Shown piece after piece: positions 58,394-64,000 of a DNA stretch of 64,000 bases. Location of the stretch: positions 1,696,722-1,760,721 of the forward strand of contig OY282381.1 in assembly GCA_958295915.1 (NCBI GenBank). The letters are read 5' to 3'. The translations under genes were made by a program, and so were the position numbers. Source of the stretch: an uncultured Caldilineaceae bacterium (GTDB lineage: Bacteria; Chloroflexota; Anaerolineae; Caldilineales; Caldilineaceae). Numbering within the stretch: position 1 is the first letter of the stretch; each line of letters begins with the position of its first letter. The notes beneath the pieces were generated by a model. That model saw nothing but the letters and a program-made list of their open reading frames with translations, was not told where the DNA came from and made no database searches.

Positions 58394-58743
58394 GGGGCGG
58401 GTCTTTGGGTATCGGATGAATCCGATGATTGATTTCCTGTTAAATCTTCTCCACAGTAACGGCATTTAACCGCTTCCACTTTTATCAGTTCAGCGCAGGA
58501 TGGACATCTCTTCATCTCGCCACTCTGAACGGATTCTTGCTCAAGCGCTGCCTGATTTTTGGAAACGACTAACGCCAGAATGAAACCAAATGGACCAAGC
58601 AAAATGCCAAGTGCGAACCAGCCGCACCCGTCTCGTCCTTTATTTTTGGCAACCACCGCGCTGACAATGCCAAATAGAAGCCAAATAACTATGCCGACAA
58701 TGCCAGATAATAGAAGCCCAGTAATTATTGAAATCTCCTCCAT
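58390..58743 (-). CDS. Membrane protein with C-terminal zinc ribbon
   Basis: 117 residues. Two N-terminal helices (IITGLLLSGIVGIVIWLLFG; WFALGILLGPFGFILALVV) precede a zinc ribbon with CPSCAEL and CRYCGEDL pairs. The arrangement resembles small membrane zinc-ribbon (DUF2628-like) proteins. It is coupled by ATGA overlap to nuclease 2, suggesting it tethers or senses for it. AGGAGGAGAGG lies upstream of the ATG. Confidence 0.72.
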   Translation of the reverse strand: MEEISIITGLLLSGIVGIVIWLLFGIVSAVVAKNKGRDGCGWFALGILLGPFGFILALVVSKNQAALEQESVQSGEMKRCPSCAELIKVEAVKCRYCGEDLTGNQSSDSSDTQRPAP

Positions 58744-58808
58744 AGGTGTTTCCTCTCCTCCTAACGAAAAAGTTCAGTCCGTTTGAGTGAAGCTTACCCT
58801 ATATCTTC

Positions 58809-58837
58809 AATATAGTACATTTGTTCTGATTTGTCAA
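58809..58837 (-). promoter_or_regulatory. Strong sigma-70-type promoter
   Basis: On the minus strand a perfect -35 TTGACA and -10 TATATT (5/6) are separated by exactly 17 bases. It lies about 65 bp upstream of the zinc-ribbon/nuclease 2 pair and is the best promoter match in the window. Confidence 0.75.
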
Positions 58838-58849
58838 GAGCGTCAGGCG

Positions 58850-59338
58850 TTAGCTGTCCACTGAAGTGCCTTGTTGTGCGATGCGGCACTTTTCGTAAAC
58901 AAATTCAGGGTCAAGGTCAGCGCCCATCCAGATATAAAGATGGGTATTCGGCTTGGCGATTTGAAGCGCATTCGAAACCCACTTTTTGGAGAAGTCAAGA
59001 TATGAGGCAAGGTCAATTTTTGAGAGATTGGCAGTATTTGCATTGCCGACCATAACGTTATAAGGTGGGTCATTGATGAGCAACCCCGTCTTCTCGTCTC
59101 CCATGATCTGATCGACATCTGCATGATTGGTCGCGTCAAGGACACCAACCCTGTGCCCACTTATCGGATCCTCCCAAATATCCCCATGCTTCAGTCGGCA
59201 ATAAGAGAGTAACTGTTTCCGCAGTTTGGCATCCGTATCCAGTCTCTTCAATCGTTCAGTCGTTCCCCCTTGCTTTGCCCTTGAAACTGGCTGACCATCA
59301 TCAGTGGGAAAAAGAGTTGCCTGTTGAGATCGTTTCAT
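58850..59338 (-). pseudogene. Truncated DNA adenine methyltransferase
   Basis: About 162 codons remain. GLLINDPPYNVMVGN carries the D-P-P-Y catalytic motif IV of N6-adenine or N4-cytosine methylases, preceded by a ParB-associated-style motif (HRVGVLDATNHADVDQIM). Later it has NTHLYIWMGADLDPEFVYEK, but the C-terminal SAM-binding half is missing. The frame runs into HNKALQWTANA-type repeat sequence in another frame and stops. The ATG at 59338 has GGAG 8 bases upstream. It is probably inactive; a split methylase is the alternative. Confidence 0.7.
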
Positions 59339-59393
59339 CTGATGACTCCGATGGGAAAACATGCCCGGATAACCAGACGGGAATGAGGAGTTG

Positions 59394-59457
59394 TGACATA
59401 ACGTTCGCGCTGGTCCAAGGGAGCAAAGCGACCCACTCCAGCGCGGTGTTAGACCGC
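59394..59457 (-). repeat. Integron attC-like recombination site
   Basis: On the minus strand GTCTAAC (fits RYYYAAC) starts in the nuclease 3 stop region, followed by GCGCTGG, a 24-base loop, CCAGCGC, and GTTATGT (one mismatch to GTTRRRY). The two box pairs and spacers fit the attC fold. Cassette genes normally end just before such a site, as here. No integrase gene is in the window. Confidence 0.45.
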
Positions 59458-60288
59458 GAAGTACCGTTGTTCCAGGTAGTTGACATAGTCAGGATCAGCA
59501 TTGGTCTCGGTCTTAAGGCTCGCGAACACCGTTTGGTGGGTGATAGCGGTGAACCCTAGCTCGGCATCCACGAGCTCTTTGAACATCTCAATCTCCTTCA
59601 GGAAAGCAGCTTGCTCCCCGCTATGTCCAGGATCAAACCATAGTAACACGAGCTCGCCTGTTGAATAGGCCCGTTTCAGTCCTATAGCGTGTTTCAATAA
59701 CTGGGGCGCATCCAAATAGCGAAACAACTTCTCTCCGCAGTGAAGTCGCTCCGCGAGCTGCTGACATCTCGGCAAACCGTGTTTAGTCCAGAGCCTTTTG
59801 CAATCCTTGAAGTAGCTAGATTTGAAAGGCTCGGAGTTCCCATGAGACCGGAAAGGCTCGGAAAATTTGGACTCAACAGCATAGGCGTTGCCAGATTGGT
59901 CGAGAATTAGCATATCAAGCGTCGGCGGTGTGCCAGGAAGCCCGGTTTGTAGTTTGTGTTCAAACCGGATTTCTTTAACTTCTACCGACAAGCCGAAGGA
60001 TCGACCTATTGCCGTACGGTCTCTGGAACTCCAATAGTCGAAAAGATTGCAAACTAATGCTGAGGAAGAATGAAGTGCCCGCATCTTCACCGGCTTCTTC
60101 GCCGGCTTCCCGTTACGAGCTTCAAGCTCATGTCCCGCCCCTGACGCGAAGGCCTCATACGTTGCGCATGAAAGCGGCGCAAACAGGTTCTGATCTACTG
60201 ATGGCAGATAGCCTCTCTTGTCAACTGAAAGGTCACGCTGAAGTGCCCAGCTACGCTGGCGTGAAGTGATGAGTTCAAATGCACCCAC
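59449..60288 (-). CDS. PD-(D/E)XK-like nuclease-fold protein 3
   Basis: 279 residues. TPPTLDMLILDQSGNAYAVE followed by SKFSEP gives the Asp and E-x-K core of the fold. The C-terminal part has LVLLWFDPGHSGEQAAFLKE. The GTG start is preceded by AAGGA at 8 bases. The gene ends inside an attC-like site, suggesting a gene-cassette origin. No sequence similarity to the other two nuclease-like proteins is evident beyond the core. Function is unknown; restriction or phage defence is a guess. Confidence 0.62.
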   Translation of the reverse strand: MGAFELITSRQRSWALQRDLSVDKRGYLPSVDQNLFAPLSCATYEAFASGAGHELEARNGKPAKKPVKMRALHSSSALVCNLFDYWSSRDRTAIGRSFGLSVEVKEIRFEHKLQTGLPGTPPTLDMLILDQSGNAYAVESKFSEPFRSHGNSEPFKSSYFKDCKRLWTKHGLPRCQQLAERLHCGEKLFRYLDAPQLLKHAIGLKRAYSTGELVLLWFDPGHSGEQAAFLKEIEMFKELVDAELGFTAITHQTVFASLKTETNADPDYVNYLEQRYFAV

Positions 60289-60335
60289 AATCTGATCCTT
60301 TCACGAAAGAGTTGGACTTCAAGAATACGAACGGC

Positions 60336-60737
60336 TCATCGCAGGCGCGCGAGTAGCTGATCGAAGCGCTCCCTCATCTGCGGATGCGTTGACCAACGAA
60401 TGTCCTGCTGGTCGTCTGTATAGCGCGGGACGATGTGAAAATGAAGGTGGAACACATCCTGCTGGGCTTCCGCGCCAGAGCTGTTGACGATCTGCGCATT
60501 CTCAATACCGAGCTTTTCGTGATACAGATCGACGACATGCTTCAGGGCTGAAATAACCTGAACCAATTCCTCCTCCGGCGCATCGAAGATGTTGATGTAG
60601 TGTTTTTTAGGAATCACGAGCGTGTGATATTCATTGACCGGATGAATGTCCAGGAAGGCGCAGGCTGAATCTGTTTCATAGACCTTCCATGATGCAGCGG
60701 TACCCAGAGCGATTTGACAAAAAATGCAATCGTCCAT
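60336..60737 (-). CDS. HIT-family nucleotide hydrolase/transferase
   Basis: 133 residues. It has the zinc-type N-terminus CIFCQIALG, the substrate strand VNEYHTLVIPKKHY, and the histidine triad HLHFHIVPR with QDVFH upstream. The family hydrolyses nucleotide phosphoramidates or dinucleoside polyphosphates. The start is set at 60737, where homologues begin; the open frame continues upstream only because it runs through the F1 array without stops. Confidence 0.92.
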   Translation of the reverse strand: MDDCIFCQIALGTAASWKVYETDSACAFLDIHPVNEYHTLVIPKKHYINIFDAPEEELVQVISALKHVVDLYHEKLGIENAQIVNSSGAEAQQDVFHLHFHIVPRYTDDQQDIRWSTHPQMRERFDQLLARLR

Positions 60738-60847
60738 TGCGTCATTCCTCTTCTCTCCGCATCGATCTCCTCCTTCATGGCAATAGCGGAGGTATCGCGT
60801 CCAGTTTGGCCGCTGTGAGGCCGACAAGTATACTGAACAGCGTTCAT

Positions 60848-61012
60848 AGTCGCGCCCTACAGTGGCGCGCAAAACAACACAGTCGCGCCCTACAGTGGCG
60901 CGCAAAACAACACAGTCGCGCCCTACAGTGGCGTGCAAAACAACATAGTCGCGCCCTACAGCGGCGCGCAAAACAACATAGTCGCGCCCCACAGTGGCGC
61001 GCAAAACAACAC
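60848..61012 (+). repeat. F1 tandem array, five 33-bp units
   Basis: Units start at 60848, 60881, 60914, 60947 and 60980 with exact 33-bp period. Each has the core GTCGCGCC-CTACAGT-GGCGCGC and the tail AAAACAACAC or AAAACAACAT. Only a few substitutions separate the units (GGCGTGC in unit 3, CAGC for CAGT in unit 4, CCAC for CTAC in unit 5). The array sits between the divergent HIT and SDR genes. Confidence 0.95.
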
Positions 61013-61039
61013 TGCCCACAATCCGTTCGAGGGATCTCT

Positions 61040-61867
61040 ATGCCACATGCCCACAAAGTCGCAATCGTCACCGGAGGAGCAATGGGAATTGGCGGCGCCA
61101 TAGCCCGGCGGCTGGCCGCGGACGGCACAAAGGTGCTGATTGCCGACATTCAGATAGAGGCGGCCGAGGAAAATGTGGCCCGCATTGCGGAAGCCGGCGG
61201 CACAGCCTCCGCCTACGAAGTGGACATCTCCCAGCCTGAACAGATTCGCCCGCTGATCGAACGGGCGGTTGACCTTTGGGGTGGGCTGCACATCCTGGTC
61301 AACAACGCCTGGGGGAGCATAGAGCCGGACGGCAGCGCCGTAACCCTTACCGATACCGCCTTCGACCGGGCGCTGAACACATCACAGAAGGCGGTCTTTC
61401 TCAGCGTCAAGTACGGCGTGCCCCATATGCAGGCGAGCGGCGGCGGCAGTATCGTCAATATATCTTCGGTGCATGGACAACTGGTAGCCCCGCAAAGCCT
61501 GGCCTACGAAATGACCAAAGCGGCGATCATCGCCATGAGCCGACAGATGGCGGTCGACTTCGGCCCACTGGGTGTGCGGGTCAACTGCATCTGCCCTGGC
61601 CATATCGTCACCGAGCGGATAGCGCAGCTCTGGCAGCGCAACCCGTCTCTCCTGCGCTTCTTCGATCAGCAATACCCCTTGCGCCACACCGGCGCGCCGG
61701 ACGATATAGCCCACGCGGTGCGCTTCCTCTGCTCCGACGAAGCCGGTTTCATCACCGGCCACACCCTCGTCGTCGACGGCGGCTTGACAATCCAATTGCA
61801 GGAAAATCTGACCATCGCCACAGCCAAATACTTTCGGGATCACCCGGAGACAGATCTGGGCATCTAA
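61040..61867 (+). CDS. Short-chain dehydrogenase/reductase
   Basis: 275 residues, complete classical SDR. The cofactor motif is VAIVTGGAMGIGGAIARRLA, the NNAG-like segment reads ILVNNAW, and the catalytic Ser, Tyr and Lys occur in SIVNISSVHG and LAYEMTKAA. The end FITGHTLVVDGG is typical. The Asp after the second strand (LIADIQ) suggests NAD preference. GAGGG lies 7 bases upstream of the ATG. It converges with the IolE-like gene with a 4-base stop overlap. The nearby sugar-acid genes suggest a polyol or sugar substrate. Confidence 0.9.
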   Translation: MPHAHKVAIVTGGAMGIGGAIARRLAADGTKVLIADIQIEAAEENVARIAEAGGTASAYEVDISQPEQIRPLIERAVDLWGGLHILVNNAWGSIEPDGSAVTLTDTAFDRALNTSQKAVFLSVKYGVPHMQASGGGSIVNISSVHGQLVAPQSLAYEMTKAAIIAMSRQMAVDFGPLGVRVNCICPGHIVTERIAQLWQRNPSLLRFFDQQYPLRHTGAPDDIAHAVRFLCSDEAGFITGHTLVVDGGLTIQLQENLTIATAKYFRDHPETDLGI

Positions 61868-62670
61868 TAGCCGATCCCCCGCAGATACACCACCATCCCG
61901 GCGCTGCGTTCGGCCTCGCTCATGGGGTCGTCCCGTCCGGGGATCGGCTGGCCAGGGCAGGCGGTCACCCAACGGTCGTAGCCGGTCTCATCCAGCGCGC
62001 CTTTGATAGCCGGAAAATCCACATTCCCGTGTTCCCCGACCTGACACCACTGGGGATCGTAAAAGCCGTCTTCCCGGCGGGCGGTACTGGCCCAATCCTG
62101 CAGATGCACATAATTGAGCTGAGAACGGAAATCTTTGAGCGACGCAACGGGGTCATAGCCCCACAACTGCGCATGGGAGACATCGATGCACAGTTTCGCC
62201 GTGCGCAGATTGTCCATATACAGCTTCCAGTGGTCGATGGAATCCACCAGCAGATTGGTATGGATATGGTAGCTCAACTCCAGGCCGAACTGGGCCGCGT
62301 ACTCCGCCCACTCGTCAGCGCCTTCGGCGGCGGCTTTAACATCGTCATCGGTCACCGGACGGCCCTCCGGCTTGCCGCCATTCATATACATAAAGCAATC
62401 GCAGCCCAACTCCGCCGCGAACTCCATCCGCCGCCGGTTCACCTCGTTGTTCTCGCGCTCGCGGCTGTCCGGCGTGCCGTTGGCCGTCAACACGACGAGA
62501 GGCATCCCCGCGTCGTCACAGAGGCGCCGCAGCCGAGTCGGCGTGCCCATCCAATCGAGAGGTAGCCGGCTTTCCCAGCCCTGCCAACCCACCTCCGCCA
62601 ATTTGTTCAATGCCGGCTCCAGATCAGGGTTGCGCCAGCGCAACGTGCTGTAGGCGAGGTCGTAGCTCAT
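61864..62670 (-). CDS. Sugar phosphate isomerase/epimerase-like TIM-barrel protein
   Basis: 268 residues of the AP endonuclease 2 / IolE-like barrel family. Metal-site strands include LSYHIHTNLLVDS, LCIDVSHAQL, LNYVHLQDW and VGEHGNVDF, whose acidic and His residues bind a divalent cation. These enzymes isomerise, epimerise or dehydrate sugars and inosose. AAGGAG lies before the ATG. It is followed upstream by an epimerase on the same strand, so the two may form a small operon. Confidence 0.85.
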   Translation of the reverse strand: MSYDLAYSTLRWRNPDLEPALNKLAEVGWQGWESRLPLDWMGTPTRLRRLCDDAGMPLVVLTANGTPDSRERENNEVNRRRMEFAAELGCDCFMYMNGGKPEGRPVTDDDVKAAAEGADEWAEYAAQFGLELSYHIHTNLLVDSIDHWKLYMDNLRTAKLCIDVSHAQLWGYDPVASLKDFRSQLNYVHLQDWASTARREDGFYDPQWCQVGEHGNVDFPAIKGALDETGYDRWVTACPGQPIPGRDDPMSEAERSAGMVVYLRGIGY

Positions 62671-62708
62671 GCAGAATCTCCTTATCAGTTCGCAGCGTTC
62701 GGGGCTGC

Positions 62709-63683
62709 TCAGCGGCTACTGTTCACATCATCCAGGGGCTGATATCCGAGATAGCGCCGGGTTTCGTCCAGGCTCCAGGTCATGCCTGTGTTGTTGGACA
62801 TGCCGTTGACGACGATGGACGGTCCGGGCCATTCGCCTGCATCGGCGTTTATGGCCCGTTCAAACAGGCGCGCAAAATCCCGATTCGACAGCCACATCTG
62901 GCGGAACCAGCGCTCCGCCCGCCGGTAGCCCTCCGGGTCGGGATGGGCCTCGACGCTGCCGGGATCGATACCCGGATCGCCGGTGGCGGAGAGGGTCTCG
63001 GGCCGGTTCTCACCCGACTGACACCAGCCAATACGCACACTCACAAACGTCGTCGCGCCCAACGGTGGCGCGCAATTAAACTTTGCGCCGTTGGCCCGGG
63101 CAGCCAGCGCGTGACAGATGCGTTCGCCCACCATCTTGGTCGTGGAATAGGCGGTGGCGTTCAGCGGCGGGTCGGCTTTTTCCCAAACTGTGCCCACGCC
63201 CAGAGGCAGATCCGGGCGCAGGGTACCGGGGGCGATTGTAGCGGCCAGGGGATCGTCTTTGTAGCGGCCCATCACATGATTGGAGGTGGCGAAAACGAAA
63301 CGCTCGACAGACAGGCTGTCCGCCGCGGCCAGGGCCACATGGAGGGTCATGTCGATGGACGCGGCAGCTTCGTCCCAGCTTGCGTCTGGATAGGGATTGC
63401 GCGCGGCAAAGTGAACGACCGCCTGTACCCGCTCCAAGGCATCCCGCCAACGGCTGTCGCGGGGGTCGGTCAGGTCACATTCGAGCAGCGCGACCGCCGG
63501 CGCGCTACCTGTCCGATTCCCAGCTGCGGCGGCCTGCAAGGTCTCCAACTGCTCAGGCGACGGGGGCCGCGCGTCCAGCCCAATCAACAGCGCGGACGGA
63601 CTGGTACGGGCCAGATGCAGCAACAGCTTCCAACCCAGATTGCCAAGTCCTCCGGTGACTGCGACGGAACGAGAAGGAGACAT
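62709..63683 (-). CDS. NAD-dependent epimerase/dehydratase with in-frame F1 insert
   Basis: 324 residues, extended SDR. The N-terminus has the cofactor motif VAVTGGLGNLGWKLLLHLA. Later come FAARNPYPDASW, VFATSNHVMG and the catalytic AYSTTKMVGERI (Tyr-x-x-x-Lys). The family resembles uronate dehydrogenase and sugar epimerases. Residues KFNCAPPLGAT are encoded by an F1 element (63051-63083) between ARANGA and TFVSVRIGWCQ, where family members have no such stretch. The insertion is exactly 11 codons. Confidence 0.85.
   Translation of the reverse strand: MSPSRSVAVTGGLGNLGWKLLLHLARTSPSALLIGLDARPPSPEQLETLQAAAAGNRTGSAPAVALLECDLTDPRDSRWRDALERVQAVVHFAARNPYPDASWDEAAASIDMTLHVALAAADSLSVERFVFATSNHVMGRYKDDPLAATIAPGTLRPDLPLGVGTVWEKADPPLNATAYSTTKMVGERICHALAARANGAKFNCAPPLGATTFVSVRIGWCQSGENRPETLSATGDPGIDPGSVEAHPDPEGYRRAERWFRQMWLSNRDFARLFERAINADAGEWPGPSIVVNGMSNNTGMTWSLDETRRYLGYQPLDDVNSSR
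63051..63083 (+). repeat. F1 palindromic element inside the epimerase gene
   Basis: CGTCGCGCCCAACGGTGGCG then a tail ending in AATTAAACTT, 33 bp. The loop is CAACGGT; the consensus CTACAGT would place a TAG stop in this reading frame, so the variant loop is what keeps the gene open. Confidence 0.88.
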
Positions 63684-63730
63684 TGGAGCGCCTTTTAGGA
63701 ACGATTGGGTATTCGTATTGAGCTACTTTC

Positions 63731-64000
63731 TCAATGAACCACGTACGTGTTCATGAGTTTGTCATGCCAACCTTGTTTGTCTTTGTCCAATAAAATCCAA
63801 AGAAAACCCAGTCCGAAGACAATGAATGAAATGGTCTTACCGATTAGTTCGCGAATAAGCATGGTGAAGAAACCAGCTCTTTCCCCACTTTCTCTGGCAA
63901 CGCGCATGCCAAGCAGCATTTTCCCGGGTGTTGTGCCTCTAGCGAAAAGGATCAATGCAAAAATGGCGTACGCCATTAGACTAATGACTCCTACGTTTAC
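63731..64000 (-). CDS. RDD-family membrane protein (partial, 5' end outside window)
   Basis: The last 90 or so codons of a gene that runs off the right edge. AYAIFALILFARGTTPGKML and GMRVARESGERAGFFTMLIR form the RDD core, followed by a helix (IVFGLGFLWILLDKDKQG) and WHDKLMNTYVV, the classic RDD ending. The first helix and N-terminus are outside. RDD proteins are small multi-helix membrane proteins of mostly unknown function, some linked to ion exchange. Confidence 0.82.
   Translation of the reverse strand, partial: VNVGVISLMAYAIFALILFARGTTPGKMLLGMRVARESGERAGFFTMLIRELIGKTISFIVFGLGFLWILLDKDKQGWHDKLMNTYVVH

Noticed and set aside
58750..58860. A second attC site after the truncated methylase
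   Set aside because: CTAACG and CGTTAG boxes can be found, but the inner arms do not pair and both boxes have mismatches.
60848..61012. CRISPR array
   Set aside because: The period is 33 bp and both the hairpin and the A/C-rich tail are repeated in every unit; there are no unique spacers and no cas genes.
60738..61019. Repeat-rich N-terminal extension of the HIT protein (VVLRATVGRD repeats)
   Set aside because: It is the F1 array read through; HIT proteins start at MDDCIFCQI.
60689..61039. Repeat-rich N-terminal extension of the SDR (RALQWRAKQHS repeats)
   Set aside because: The same F1 array read on the other strand; a good ribosome site precedes the ATG at 61040.

Overview
The window is a stretch of GC-rich bacterial chromosome with one rRNA operon. 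Its housekeeping genes are rho, fumC, glmU, cdd, birA and a biotin-dependent acyl-CoA carboxylase operon. Carbohydrate and sugar-acid genes (GH32, UxuA-like and IolE-like TIM barrels, SDRs), SH3b/LysM envelope proteins and an ArsA ATPase with an HSP20-like tail are also present. This mixture suggests a heterotrophic Chloroflexota member, perhaps near Caldilineales/Anaerolineae. That is an inference from gene content; the 16S gene at 24543-26055 would settle it.

Layout. 1-5.0 kb: end of an SDR, an MFS transporter, a Rieske fusion protein and a CrtI-like oxidoreductase (+). 5.1-8.2 kb: ArsA-type ATPase and an SH3b-repeat protein (-). 8.8-13.4 kb: CRP/FNR regulator, rho and a LysM-M23 peptidase (+). 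13.4-20.5 kb (-): fumarase, a decayed ABC permease, a GAF-PAS histidine kinase, and the group glmU, CBS/DUF21 protein, cdd. 20.8-26.1 kb: 16S, tRNA-Ile, 23S and 5S (-) with a promoter near 26.25 kb. 26.5-35.0 kb (-): the most striking region, four tandem near-identical membrane-anchored alkaline-phosphatase-superfamily enzymes, interleaved with intact and broken copies of a small YIDPG membrane protein and one intact plus one dead copy of a kinase-like/methyltransferase gene. 35.1-40.3 kb (-): BCCP, biotin carboxylase, an unknown protein, carboxyltransferase and a DUF1624 membrane protein. 40.7-48.4 kb (+): birA, a GT-C-like membrane protein, an M50 protease, an HD-domain protein, a TyrA-like protein, a secreted repeat protein and a lipoprotein. 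48.6-56 kb: aminotransferases, 3-hydroxyacyl-CoA dehydrogenase, DinB-like, GH32, a dead Gfo/Idh gene and a UxuA-like gene. 56.2-60.3 kb (-): an AT-richer accessory island with three different PD-(D/E)XK-like nucleases, two zinc-ribbon proteins, a truncated DNA adenine methylase and an integron attC-like site. 60.3-64 kb: HIT protein, SDR, IolE-like, epimerase and an RDD protein.

Two features stand out. First, the window is seeded with short palindromic elements. Family 1 (F1) is a 33-bp unit with core CGCGCC-CTACAGT-GGCGCG and an A/C-rich tail, present as singles and as tandem arrays of 3 and 5. Because 33 bp is 11 codons, copies sit in frame inside an epimerase gene and near the start of a GH32 gene, much like Rickettsia palindromic elements. 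Families 2 and 3 (F2, F3; about 50-65 bp, ends GAGGTATGAGCGC...ATACCGAA) behave similarly, and one F3 copy lies in frame in the HD-domain gene. Second, the 26.5-35 kb array looks like a surface-polymer-modifying module (phosphotransferase, small membrane partner, kinase/methyltransferase) amplified by unequal recombination. Its paralogues differ mainly around the predicted catalytic threonine and a substrate-side loop.
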